DNA of 64,000 nt from Dactylonectria macrodidyma (lineage: Eukaryota > Ascomycota > Sordariomycetes > Hypocreales > Nectriaceae), in the NCBI GenBank assembly GCA_020744425.1, contig JAGMUV010000008.1, positions 434,001-498,000 of the forward strand. Reading direction: 5' to 3'. Below are positions 45,850-58,012 of this stretch, in pieces; the first letter of the stretch is position 1; each line of letters starts with the position of its first letter. The position numbers and the translations under genes are program-made. The notes beneath the pieces were generated by a model that ran no database searches, had not been told where the DNA came from, and saw nothing but the letters and a program-made list of their open reading frames with translations.

Positions 45850-47051
45850 GGTACTATGTAGATAGTATAGAGGTAATAGATAGTATCGATTCGTCTAAAG
45901 TCGAAGCTAGAGTCGGGGATGCAGTAGGAAGAGGAGTCAGCGGGGCAGTAGGCCTGCGCGTAGTGAATTTGGCCTTAATATCCTCGAACGGCGTATAGCC
46001 AGAAGATGATGAATGGATCGCTAAGGCCGTAGCACCTGGCTGTAGCGTTAGTAAGCCAGACCTAGAAACTCCTTTATTAAGAAAGGTCCAGGAATCAGGA
46101 ATGATGATAAAGACATAGTCCTGCTTGAGGGTCAGTGGCTGCACTATGAGATGATGATTAAGTAGGCTGGCCACCTTGCTAGTATAGGTTAGTAAAGCAT
46201 TGCTTTGGAACTAGGTGTCTTGCCTCTTGGCTATCTTCTTGTAAAGCGAGGCCTAAGGATTCGTGCGGATGGGGAAGATAATAAAGATCTGGAAGGGGTG
46301 GAAGCCTCTGTATGGCGTCTTATTAGGATTTCTAAGGGCGAGAAATGTGGTTAGCTAGATGAAGCCGCAGCACTTGAGTTAGACATCGTCTAGGGCGGGC
46401 ATAGATTCCTTACGTAGGAGGGCAGGGCCTGGACTTATAATAGGGCTAGTAAAACTGATAATTGGGGATAAAAGAGGAAACTGATTGGTTATAAATAGGC
46501 TCTGAGGTAATATTCTATAGGCAAAGAGGTTAGTGAAAATCGAAAGAGTAATAGAAAGAGGACATAATGAATATAATATACGGCTAATAGCCTTGATCAC
46601 GCACTATAAAGGCAGGGATAATATATGTAAGGAGACTGCTATCTACAGACTCTTCTAAGCTATCTTAATGCTTAACGTCCTAAGTTAGTACGAATAGGTA
46701 GATATAACTAGCCATTAAAAACCACTAGTTAAGCCAGTCTTTAGGAATAACCTGCTGATTATATAAGGATAAGTTAAGGCTAAAGAAGATAGAGAGAGAC
46801 GGATTAGTAGGATCAGTATATAGGGGTGAGTAATCCAGAGCTGTGAGCTATGGAGGGGTGGGGAGGATGACCCTCGTGATGGTCTCTGCATTCAGGCCCT
46901 TAATACGATGCTGGTCTGAAGAGGCAAATCTCGAAGGGCAGCCAGGTTGGACGAAGAATGTTATGGATATATCGCCGCTGGCGCTCCTCTGGCTTGCTAG
47001 CGGCTTATGAGAGTGCGCCGGTCTATAGGTCGAGGTAATGGACGTAGCCAT
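45850..47051 (-). pseudogene. unidentified decayed gene between TEs
   Basis: The minus frame starts at ATG 47051 (MATSITSTYRPAHSHKPLAS, then RIKGLNAETITRVILPTPP) in GC-normal, unmutated-looking sequence. After a TAG at about 46848 it can be followed in pieces (LTALDYSPLYTDPTNPSLS; 46600-46379; 46174-45854) to TRRPTAPLTPLPTASPTLAS near 45910, with TAG stops where Trp or Gln would fit. I recognise no family or catalytic motif. It is flanked by gypsy copy 3 and the plus-strand Helitron, so it may be Helitron cargo, an ORF of another TE, or a resident gene. Confidence 0.4.
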
Positions 47052-49400
47052 TATAGAAGATACTGGCTGGTTATTTATGTATCTGACTTATCAGTTATTA
47101 AGAGACGTAGGTTAAATGTTAATAGGTATGAGGAGAAGATAAGAGTCGGCGTTAGTTAAAGGTTAGGGGAGAAGAAGATAAGAAAAGACGAGGATGACTA
47201 ATGATATTAGTATAGCGGGTAGTAGTTAAAGTAAAGTTAAGTTATGGTTAGTTATTAAGAAGAAGGGTAAAATAAGGGGGGATATTTATTTAGTAATAGA
47301 GCTAGAGGGAAATGGAAATTAAGTGAGGATAGAAGAAGGCTTAATTATTATAATTTTCTAATAGATCTGGATTATTAGAATAAAAGCTTTTGATTTTTCT
47401 ATTTAGTAAGTGAAGAAGGGCCAGTTTTTTATATATAATATGAATTAAGTATCTAGGCCTGTTATATTAAAGAAATTGCTTTTTAGGAGATATAGATAAT
47501 ACTAACCTCTGACTAAAAGCCCGGACTCGTAGATTGCTGGCTTAAATAGCCTGTGTGAATAGCTAGAAGGCCTTCCTTCTGGTTTAATCTAATATATGAC
47601 CTGTTAGTTTATTAGATATAGCATTACTTAGGCGAGCCGAGCTTTTATCTGATAGGCATTTACTATTGGATACTAGCTTATGCTTAGACGCATTTGCAGT
47701 TTTAATAGTAGTAGAAACTGTCTTAAGAGCAGCCTGGAAATGCTTAAGGATGGTAAGTAAGTAGTGGATATATCCTATATATATAAGTGCAGATAGATAG
47801 AATCCCTAGAGAGAGCAGATAGAAGAAGGCGGGGTCTAGAAGATAGATGTAATAGTGTGTGTCTTAGTTCAGAAAGTAAGTAGGTTAAGGAAAATATAAG
47901 AATAAGAAGAAATAGAGGTCTAAATGCTAATAGAGGAGGATAGAGTAAACCATAGTATAAATATTTATAATAAGATAATAAGACATAAATAGAGAGCATT
48001 AGGTTTAGATAATTATAAGGTTATAGTAAGTAAGGGGTCCTTTCTTGCTTTATTAAAATGATTGAAATTAAAAGAGTAGAGTATGTAATAATAGAATATA
48101 ATCCAGACTAAGAGACCGGGTTTCTTATACTTATAGAGCCCTATAGGGTTAGTGTCTATAGCGTAGATAATAATGCAGACTAGAGGCGTTATATTAGATT
48201 AGGCAATGTAGCTAAGGATGATAAGAGGCAATAGGAACCTTATACAGTGGTTATTACCTTAGCCTTAATGTTTTAGCGTATTTTGCTAGAGGAAGTACGG
48301 AGGATAGGTAAGGATGAAGGAGAAGGAGTAGTAGTAGGATTGAGTAATCATTATGAAGAGTGGTCTAACGGACATAAATGGCATATTATAGCCAGTCTTA
48401 TTTACTATACTAAGCTTAGGCGGAGTCGTTTAATAATGAGGACTGGTGAAGAGCGCGATAGAGGACGTACTAGAAAATATAATAGCGGCAATGACTAAAC
48501 CAGGCCTACGCTTTAGCCAATCTAGCTAAAGTTAACTATAGGGTTTCTTAAAACTAGCGAGCTGGTTTACCTAAGCCCTAGACTAACTTAATAAACCTAA
48601 GGGGGGGAGGCACTAATAGAGCCTTGCGGTAGTAGTATGCAGAATGGCGGTAAAGCATTAACTGAAGGGGGAGTGGGGAGCTATCCTAAGCGTTACTGCG
48701 GAAGGCTAAAGACCTGAACTTAAGCCTTTGCTACTAGGGAAGTCGCCCTGCGGACTATACGGCCTAAGGAGGTATAGAATGAGCAAGAGAATGCGCATGT
48801 AGAGGAGACATTGCGTATAGGTAGTGGCCAAGGGGTACTCGGCCTGGGGAGAGTGAGGCTGCATTACGAGCTAGCTGATACTCCTCTAGTACCGTTCGGG
48901 TCTAGGCGGCGCAGACCTAGAAGGGGAGGGAGCGTATGGCGACCTGCGCGGCTAGGAGGAGCGTAAGAATAGCAGGCTTGGAGAGACATTGCCCTAGCGA
49001 TGTCTCCCCTAGTAGGAGAGGTCTTATTAAAGTCAATACCCGTTCTAGAGTTAGAGATAATATTAACCTCGAATGCATGCTAGCGAAGGAGGAGGATGAA
49101 CCAGGTCGCTAGAGAAGGGCTGCTAGTAAAATAGGTTTGCTTAGGCGTTCGTAAGGAAAGAATAGAATAGAAAAGGAGAGATGATCTTACTAGTATATTA
49201 TGTTACTTAGATGAAGAATTCGCTAAGAAGTAATAGCTATCTTATAATAGGGAATAGTGCGCGCCTATCCTGTATAAGAGGAAGGTGTTTATAGTACAGT
49301 CATTCTATAAGGCTTTTTATAATACTGAGATATTACTAGTATGGATATGCATAGTATGCTACTAGAAGTGTGGAAAAGGAGAGTTAGAAGGTGTATAATA
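47052..49400. other. TE-derived AT-rich region, unassigned
   Basis: TpA-rich and stop-rich on both strands. A GC-richer block at about 48600-48980 may be the 5' part of the plus-strand Helitron. Short frames at 47999-47775 (-) and 48283-48498 (+) have no recognisable domain. Confidence 0.4.
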
Positions 49401-49422
49401 AGACTAGTAGCTGTCTAGGTCT

Positions 49423-52400
49423 ATGGAGAATAATGACAGTCCTTCCTTACCCTTTTCCTATTGTGAATGCTTCTCTGTCAGCTGTGATGTTCTGGCCTGC
49501 CCGGAATGCGTAAAGTGCTTAGTGAGGGGTTATCTATTAACTGCTGCCTGGCTATACGTTTGCCTAGGGTGTGAGTATATATTCTTAGAGGAATTAAAAG
49601 GTCTGACTCTAGTAGAAGAGAAACTTATTAATCTAAACTCATGCTATAGCTTTATTATAAAGTATAGTATTATAAATAGGCAGTGCTAGGGTATTACTTA
49701 CTTAAAATATATTAAAAGATATATTATAGTATTTCTAAATAATATATAAGAGCTAGTTACTAAAGTTCTGCCTTATCCTCTTATTAAGGTTATGGATAGG
49801 ATATATATATTATAATATAGTGTGTAAAAGCCAGAGCTAAGCAATCTCTTAAGACTTCTGTTTATATAGTGCCGGATTGTTAAGAGAGCACTGGCTTAGT
49901 TATAAAGAAATAACCCTCACTATTAGGACATTAAGATCGATAAAGCAGAGATAGATAGCTAGGGAGCTCCGCCTTACGATATGCCGTTACAGATCCTTTA
50001 GCATATAGAGCGCAGCAAACCGTCTGCTTAGGAAAAGGTGCGCATAGCGCAGATCATACCGCCTGCCAAGCGCGGGATAGACAATAAGGACGCTATAGAT
50101 ATCGACAAAGTCATAGCCATACTTAGGCGTAAATAATAAGGAGAAGCTGAGTATCGCCACTAGGAAGCGAGCCGGGGCAATAAAGCACTATCTAGCTATA
50201 GAAGCAGTGATAGAGGCAGCGACGGAGTGAATGGAGACTATTGAGGCACTTAGCTTGAAAGTATAGAGGCGGTTATCCATAAGGTCAGTTTATCCGGAAT
50301 GTTTGCGTTCGATGCCTAGCCGGATGTTATAGATACAGACAGGCTATAATTTGCTTAGGAAGCTGTTGGGGAGGACGGAGAATAAGAAGTAGGGCAAGTT
50401 ATTATTAGAGAGTAGAGAAGGATGGGGAGATAGGTAGGGTTAGTATCTATATAGCAAAGCCTCAGTATAGAGCTATACATTTCTATATCCTAGGGCGAGG
50501 ACTTTACTAACTTATCTAACCCCTAGTTCTTCGTAAAGACATTTCCGAGCCTGTTCCTATTTAGCATAGGCAGGCCTAGGCTAGCAGAGGAAAGCATCGA
50601 CGAGGGCGCTAACGCATCTGCGAGGGGTCTCCTGGCATTACGAAACATAAGCCTTATAGTATAAGTAGAAGTAGTACTAAGACGCTACGGCGGCCGCTTT
50701 GCAACCCACTACATCTTCGCCTTCTTCATCTTTAACCTAAGCGTGAGGTCAAGGAATCGCTAAGTGAGCATACTAAGCGTATTAAGGAGGGAGTTTCTCG
50801 CAGTAGAATGCATTATACGGTCCCTAAATAGGGAGAGGCTGGAGTTAGCTTAGCGGGAGCTTAAGCTCTTAGGCCAGACTGCTGATGAGGGCATTAAAGA
50901 GCTGCTTAAAAGCCTCTCGTTATATAGCTTCTGCTAGCTGATATTGAGGGAGCATTGCCTTAGCCTGCGGCATAAGATTAAGTCCCTTATTATCCAGTAT
51001 AGCACTCCGGCTATTTAGTTTATGCTTAATCTAAATGATATTACTAGCCCCATTAAGCTATGGCTGGCTGCATACTGTACCTATGATTTAGAAGGGGCTG
51101 AGGCGTTCTTAAGAAGCCTAGATATAGCTTATAAGTAAGCGCGACTAGCTATCTCTAACTTAGTAAGTTCGGCTATCTTCTTCTATAGAGAAATCTTACT
51201 ATTCTTTAAGTACTATGTTAAAGTAGGAGAAGAGTCAGTCTTTAGCCGCATTAGCTAGTATTTCGGAGCTGTTAAAACTAATGAGCGTAGTACGCTCTAT
51301 GTTTACGGGTTGCTATGGTTATAAGAGAATATATAATTAAGTTTAGTTCTAGCTAATATATAAAGCGAGGAAGGAGCTTTATATTATAATTATATTACTG
51401 AGTATATTAATAGTATCTTCTCTGAGGTATGTTATTACTATTAAAATATAGCTTATAAGCTAATAGATGTCGTAATACGAATATGCAGGATCTAGACTAA
51501 GAGGCTTTCTATGCTGTTTGAGTGGAGAGATCGGTTATGTTAGATATATTATAGCTAATGTAGGATAGTTAATAGTTCGCTGCGTCCTTTAATAAAGAGG
51601 CTAACTTCTGCGCTAGAGCTATGCAGATCTATATACATAGCCTGATGTATGTAAAGTACTCGCTAAGAAAGCGCAGAGGAAAAATAGGAGACCTATGCTG
51701 CTTTAAGGCCCTGTGGAAGTTGGTTAAAAAGATAGCATTCGACCTGGACGGAGTGCTGCGGATCCGACGTATATATAACATAGTGAACAGATAGAATAAG
51801 GCGATTATAGTAAGGCTATAGTATAACTATAACATCTTATTCATTATAATATAGTGTAAGACTATAGCGCTCGTCTACTATTTAACGAATTATGTAACTA
51901 AGGTTAAAGATCTAGTATAGAAGCGGGTAGTGGCTATAAATGAGATATTATATGCGTTAAATAGTGAGTATAGACAGGATTATATAGTGGCAGATCTGGG
52001 GAGTGTAGCTAGTAGGAATGAGGGCAGGCAGAATAAGATAAGACAGTTCTTAATAAAGGTGGCTAATTAGGTCTTTATAGAGTGGCTATTATCATAGGTT
52101 GAGGTTATTGCATATCTACTTAGATACTAGACCGAGTTCTCTAGCAATGCTGCGTAGATGTTCGCGAATGTATCTATACTATACTAGCACATTTTTTAAT
52201 AATAGCAGCACCTATGCTATATGAGCAGTGAGGAAGCCTTAGATAGTGAACTAATAAACGAAGCCATGCTCATAGAGCAGGCGGGCTAGAGAATATTATA
52301 CTTTAAGGCATACCCTTATCGTAGGAAGATACTCTGCGACCTGTGCTTATATGACTATATGTTGCTTGTAATACTGAAGCGTAGGGCTAATGTAGGAGCA

Positions 52401-55139
52401 TCTGCTGCTGCATAGGGTAAGATACCTTTCCTAGACGCTGCACTATTTGCAGATAAATGGATATAGGGGCTGTGCTAGCCGGGTAAGCACTCTATGGTTT
52501 GCTTAGACAGATACCTGAGTATGGACTTTTCTGAGGATGATAATGCTAGGCCATACTATAAGAAGTTCGTATAGTATATATTATTCTATCCTCCCTCCTC
52601 TCCTAGACTAAGCTGCCTTATTCTTCCTTCTTAGCTAACTTTTCTATCCTAGAGCTGCTATATAGCACTTGAGTCTGTTTATACTATAGGACTGCTTCCT
52701 ATCCGAGTTATTAGGTAATATTAATGATATATAGATAAGGCAGAAGGTAGTGCTGAGCTAGAGGCTCTTGTTTATACTTAATAATATCTAACTGCTTAAA
52801 CGATTAGCAGAAGATATAAAGTATAATACTAAACAGTAGGCTATATACTCTAGAGATAATAGACATACGGTTAGTATTATAGGGCCAGGAGACAGTAGTA
52901 GTAATAGTATTAGTAATAGAGATAAAGAAATGCAAGCCGCATACTGTTATAATAACATCGGGAACGCTATACGACTGATTAATGTCTTAAGGAGTGCTGG
53001 CGGATTAAACCAGATTATGGCTAGCTCGAAGGAGCTCTTAGTAATAATATAGTAGCTCTGCTGATTCTAGTACGCTGCTCTAGGTTCGACGTCTGAGCTA
53101 CATACCCGGATAGTATCTGAACAAGGAGTAAGAACAGTGACCCTACTAGGAGGTCAGTTCACTAGATCTGAAATTCCAGCACAGAGGCTGCTAAAGTCTA
53201 TTAAATCGCAGTAGAAAAGCGCTTTAAGAGAGACGGAGAGGATGATCCAGGGCATTCAGGGTCTGACTGATAGAAACACGGCTGGCCGTAACGCAGCCGT
53301 GGACGCCGTACTGAGCGGGTTTGAGGAGCAAGACGTCCAGCTGACCGCTACTGATACTAAAGAGAGCATATAAGATAACAGCGCGACGGTTAGCATCCGG
53401 TTCGGATCGTCTACATCCTTCCTAGCGGCGGGGAGGCAGCTGGCGGAGCGCTTCACGCTTAACAGAAAGCAGTCGGTCGCCTTCTTACTTGTCTGCTAGC
53501 AGCTCGACCTCGTATACAGTAGCAAGGGCACACACGGCCAACCTGCTCCCCAGCTGTGCCAGTTTATCGGCGGCGAAGGCGGGACAGGGAAGTCGTGGGT
53601 CATCGAGGCACTCATCGAGCTCTTTACTACTAAGGAGATCTCAAATCGCCTACTGGTCATGGCTACTTCGGGGACCGCGGCTACTCGTATTAATAGCATT
53701 ACGATCCACTCAGCATGCAACTTCTCTAAGGATGCATTATGTATAAGCGCTAGTAGAGATAAGGGCATTAATAGGATAAGCACCTCTAACTTATCCGATC
53801 GCTATATTAACGGCCTAGCGTGAATGGATTAGTAGGAAAAGCATTTGCTAATTATTAATGAGGTTAGTATATTTAGAGCGTGCACTCTCTATATAGTGAA
53901 CGAGCAGCTCTGCAGGCTTTAAGGGTCTCTAGAGGATTTTGGAGGTATTCCTATAGTCCTCTTCTGCGGCGATTTTCACTAGTTCTATCCTGTGTAGGAA
54001 AGGTCGATCCTGCTCCTTAGCTTGGCTATCTTATAGCTAGAGCAGGATTCGTTTAAGGTGGATTAGAAGCACTAGTATAATAAAGCACATTCCCTGTAGA
54101 GGAAGTTCACTACTATTATTATACTAGATAAATAGGTCTGCGCTGCTAGCGACCTGGGGCTGCGAAGGCTGTTAATATAGATCCAGCTTAGAATCCAGAA
54201 CCAGTCAGATGTTAACCTACTTAATACCTAGTATTACTAAGAAGGGAGGCAAATTCTATAGGAGATAGGCATTATAGTAATAATACTACTTAATAGAAAC
54301 CAGTAGAATCTAAATATAGAAGCCACCCTAGCCTTCTAATAGTAACATAAAGCAACACTGTGTATCTTTATATTAGAATATAAGTAGAAGGATAGCCAGC
54401 TGACGGAGGAGGAGGCACTTATAATCCTTAACTATAGTGATAATAGCGCTATCCTAGTGCTAGCTGTCTTTATGTTTATACTGGGCATGCCTATTGTCAT
54501 TAATAATAACATGCATCAGGGCTTGAAGCTCGTTAATAGGGCTAGCTATATGGCCTTGGACGTTATTATAGACAAGGCATTTCCGGGCTACTAGGTCTTG
54601 GCTAATACCATACTCCACTTCGGGCCTCTGGCGGGGATCCTGCTGATAGCGGAGACGACTTGGGATTTCCACTTTATCAGCATGCCGCCCGGGACGATCC
54701 TACTAGCGCTGATGAGCGTTAAGGTAGAATGCTAGTAGAAGCGGCTGTGGCAGTAGTATGACGTCACGCGGAAGGGCCTGCTATATACGCTAGCTTTTGC
54801 ATGCACTGACTATAAGGTCCAAGGGAGAATATTAAGCTGGGTAGCGCTAGAACTGCGCAGAACCAGGACGATGAGTATTGATAGTAAGATAGTGCTAAGC
54901 CAGTGCGACCCATATAGCCTATATGTTTAGCTATTGTACTGTATATCGCTCGACGGCATTATACTAGTATTGAAAGTGTGTGAGCAGGACTTTGTTAAGA
55001 ATAAAATCCCTACTAATATGGTAGCTGCAGAGGCTTAGCTCGAACTACTAAGCCGGGAGACTATAGAAAAAGCCTAGAGCTGGCTAGATGGGTAGAGGAT
55101 ATACTTAAGTAAATATAATAATAAGAGAAGCATACTATA
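49423..55139 (+). pseudogene. Helitron Rep/helicase gene, plus strand, RIP-ruined
   Basis: Domains in order. The N-terminal Helitron-associated domain is 49423-49690, still open (CPECVKCLVRGYLL, ELKGLTLVEEKLINLN). A linker follows to about 50500. The Helitron-like Rep domain is about 50530-51650 (RRYGGRFATHYIFAFFIFNL, NLNDITSPIKLWLAAYC, FKYYVKVGEESVFSRIS, KTNERSTLYVYGLLWL). The Pif1-type helicase is about 53100-55139: Walker A GGEGGTGKS at 53569-53595, MATSGTAATRINSITIHSAC, NEVSIF, LFCGDFH, then the C-terminal GMPIVINNNMHQGLKLVN and ALACTDYKVQG-like AFACTDYKVQGRILSW. Both HUH histidines are now Tyr (51298-51306). Dozens of TAG/TAA stops. Its sequence differs clearly from the minus-strand Helitron, so it is another lineage. 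Confidence 0.85.
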
Positions 55140-55671
55140 AGTTAGTTTGAAGAGAATTAAAGAGAATGAAAGGATGAGGTTAAGCCTAAACTATTCCCTC
55201 CTAAGATCTAATAAAGCAGCTATATACGTATAGCGGGCAGAGCAGTAATTAAAGTAAAGCTCTTAAGTTCGGGTATAATAGTATAAGACCTTTCATTCCT
55301 TAAGGTATGTAGAACTAAGAATGATTGATTAGTAATAATCCTAATATCTGTAACTAATCTGTAGATATATTATATCCTCCTTTTTATTTATTCTCCCTCC
55401 TTATCTCTAAATCTAAAGAGGCTAAGCTAAGATACTAGACCTACTGAACTTACAATAGACCTATAACGCTATTCTAATAATTCTAGTATTATTATAAGAC
55501 ATCTTCCCTTAAGGTGGCTGCCTATATAACACTATTATGCATACTACGTCTCTAATACATAGAGGATTAATATTAGTATAAGCAAAGGGGTAGAAAAAGC
55601 TGATTTTAGGCGAATTAGAAGGCGCGAACGGCTATACTAATTAGAGCGAAGCTCTGAATTTCGGGGGCAAT

Positions 55672-55767
55672 GGCATAAGACCTTTCGTCTCTTCATTCCT
55701 CAAGGCATAAGACCTTTCGTCTCTTCGTTCCTCAAGGCAAAGACCTTCCTAACGGAAGGCAAACATC
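55672..55767 (+). repeat. 32-bp tandem duplication plus hairpin
   Basis: The unit ggcataagacctttcgtctc... (32 bp) occurs at 55672-55703 and 55704-55735. A third, shorter version forms a hairpin (ccttcc-taac-ggaagg) at about 55744-55759. Related aagacctt...aaggc words recur at about 55281 and 56259. Confidence 0.65.
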
Positions 55768-55825
55768 ATGCCCCTCTATCAATTCCCATAATTATACAGG
55801 GGAAGGCGCACGTCCGCCGGGGGAG

Positions 55826-55910
55826 GTTGGAAGTTAGAAGTTGGAAGTTGGAAGTTGGAAGTTGGAAGTTGGAAGTTGGAAGTTAGAAGTTAGAAGTTAG
55901 AAGTTAGAAG
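55826..55910 (+). repeat. 7-bp minisatellite
   Basis: About 12 tandem units of gttggaa or gttagaa. The variant A units are clustered at the ends and the G units in the middle. Confidence 0.85.
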
Positions 55911-56304
55911 CTGGGAGTAGTGGGCAAGTTGGCGGCTCCCTTGCGCTAAGTAGCCTTTCGATACGAAGCTTGTAATAAGAGCCTGTTTTATACTAGTGGG
56001 TTGTTGTACGTTAAGAAGAGGGCCTACGTGCATTTTATGTGTATTTTACGTGCTTTTTAATAAGAAAATCTTAGAGAGCGAATGAGAGTTCATATTTATA
56101 TGTGCGTATTAGCAAATGAAAAAGAGAAGATTTGCACCTATAGGAGCATTCGGATGGGGTTAATCCGGACTAGTTGTGCTTCCGAATCGGGTAATCGCTT
56201 AATGCGGTAATTTTGCAAGGGGGGGCCAAATTTTGGGGGGTGGAATCCCAGAGCTTAAGAAGACCTTTCGTACCGAAAGGCATAGACTCCTAAAATATCC
56301 CGCA

Positions 56305-56496
56305 TGTCACGGGCCATATGAGATCAACTCAAGAGGTAATGCCACTGTATTGCGAGAATACTACGGTGAAGAGGAAAGAGAAAGCGGGCAGGCGCGTAGA
56401 CGCGTCGACGCGTTGATAGTCCCTGTGGCCTGCCCGTGCGCCCTAGTTACGCATCGACCCCACCCTGGGTCCAGCACTCCAGACGCTCCCGTCACA
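56305..56496 (-). mobile_element. solo gypsy LTR with perfect TSD
   Basis: 192 bp, same family as the 193-bp gypsy LTRs (one base shorter in the cctgcccgtg stretch). Target duplication ccgca lies at 56300-56304 and 56497-56501. Orientation is given by comparison with copy 1. No internal sequence, so it presumably arose by LTR-LTR recombination. Confidence 0.9.
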
Positions 56497-56786
56497 CCGC
56501 AATTATAGCCATAACTGCTCCATTATACTAGTGTGCTACTTTTTTTGATAATAGGCTCGGCCCCGCGGGAAATAGTAGAACTAGTGACGCATCAAGAGGA
56601 CAGATATCCCCATATTCTAGATTAAATTTACATAAATAGCACATTAGACGCTTCTTTAAGCAGGCAGGGCTAATGCCATATTAAGTCTAACGCCATTGCA
56701 TCCAGAAGGACTGTACTCTGTACAGCCACTTGATCGGTCCTTCAGACTACTGAAACCTGTAGCAATTGCAGGTCACAGGGTCATAT

Positions 56787-57198
56787 CAGGCTTTCTATCC
56801 ATACTCGTATGGAATAAGTGATGGAGTATGGAATGTTCCATACTCCATACTCCATATTCCATACGGGCCGTCCGTATTCCATACGTATGGAATAATGGAT
56901 TATTCCGGAAAATATTATCCCCGCTATTACAGTCTGTTTCAGGGTGATCCTAAGCCTATCGTTTATGCCATTTCATACTTCAATCTCAGCTCTGTCTACA
57001 GCCGACAGCAGGCAAACCACTGTAAAATTACTGAATTGCAGAGCTCCCAAACCTGATTCTTTACGATAGTGGCAGTGTGAGAGATGACGTCATTTTTTGT
57101 ATTCCATACGTATGGAATATGCTTCCATACGAGGTGCATTCCATATTCCATATTCCATACGGGCCTATATGGAGTATGGAATATGGATAGAAAGCCTG
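56787..57198. mobile_element. non-autonomous hAT-type element (412 bp)
   Basis: The ends are inverted copies of caggctttctatccatac. Both subterminal parts are dense in ttccatac / gtatggaa words that can fold on themselves. Its right 115 bp match 57898-58012 closely. The 8-bp flanks (ggtcatat, ttccctcc) do not match, so the pairing of ends is uncertain. It sits directly before the hAT coding fragment. Confidence 0.6.
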
Positions 57199-57199
57199 T

Positions 57200-57880
57200 T
57201 CCCTCCGAAGTTGCATTGCAGCCTCATGGGCTATATTTGACAAGTATTACCAGCTTAAAGATGAGAGCCCTGCCTATGGCGCAGCCATGATACTTCATCC
57301 GTCGCGGCGTATGGCCCATGTTAAGAAGAACTGGCCCAAATCGTGGCACAAACCAGTCCTTGATGGCGTGAAGAAGTATTGGGACGATTACTACCAGGGG
57401 TTACCGATTACCACCACAACGCCTGAGCTACGAGATAGCCTACAGCCACTCGACGAGTATGACCTGCTTGCTCGAGAGCTCGATGTCGTTAGCCCAGCGA
57501 TGAGTGATCTCGACGAATACAAGTCCTTCACCGCGGAAACTCCTGTCGCCATCGACTGTTCCCCGCTTGCTTGGTGGCTTAGAGAGGAGCAGCAACAACG
57601 ATACCCCCGTCTATCCAAAATGGCCGTCGATATCCTCTCAATACCCGCTATGTCGGCCGAGCCAGAGCGCGTCTTTTCTGGCGCACGACGCACAATATCA
57701 TGGGATCGATGTCGGCTGGGAAGTCGTACAATTGAGAGAGGAGAGTGCATGAAGAGCTGGATTAAGAGCGGCATCACCCAGGGAATTCCGGTCGACTTGG
57801 TCGAAGAGGGGGAGAACGAGGAGGAAGGTGATAGTATGGAAAGGTGGCGGGGCTCAACACCTGATTCTTTTCAAGACTGA
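57200..57880 (+). pseudogene. hAT transposase C-terminal part
   Basis: Reading begins right after the preceding element with AASWAIFDKYYQLKDESPAY, GAAMILHPSRR and KNWPKSWH. The hAT dimerisation domain follows: SPLAWWLREEQQQRYPRLSK, MAVDILSIPAMSAEPERVFS, then GARRTISWDR. It ends at TGA 57878-57880. No stops from 57287 on. The N-terminal two-thirds are missing. The 3' terminal repeat of the same family follows at 57898-58012, so this is the 3' end of an autonomous copy cut by the 412-bp element or a deletion. Confidence 0.8.
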
Positions 57881-57897
57881 AAAGTAATACCCAATGA

Positions 57898-58012
57898 ATG
57901 ACGTCATTTTTTGTATTCCATACGTATGGAATAAGCTTCCATACGGAGCGCATTCCATAATCCATAATCCATACGGGCCTGTATGGAATATGGAGTATGG
58001 ATAGAAAGACTG
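57898..58012 (+). repeat. hAT 3' terminal/subterminal repeat
   Basis: 115 bp starting atgacgtcattttttg and ending tagaaagactg; a close copy of 57084-57198, with the same palindromic ttccatacgtatggaa core. Confidence 0.8.

Larger units (their letters stand above)
55140..56304. other. 3' flank of the plus-strand Helitron, no gene
   Basis: Holds the short repeats listed separately and a GC-richer tail with a run of G near 56220-56245. Probably contains the Helitron 3' end, not pinned down. Confidence 0.4.

Noticed and set aside
47775..47999. Short Leu/Tyr-rich minus frame
   Set aside because: Composition artefact of TpA-rich DNA; no motif or neighbouring exon.
55826..55910. CRISPR-like array
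   Set aside because: 7-bp direct minisatellite without spacers, in a eukaryote.
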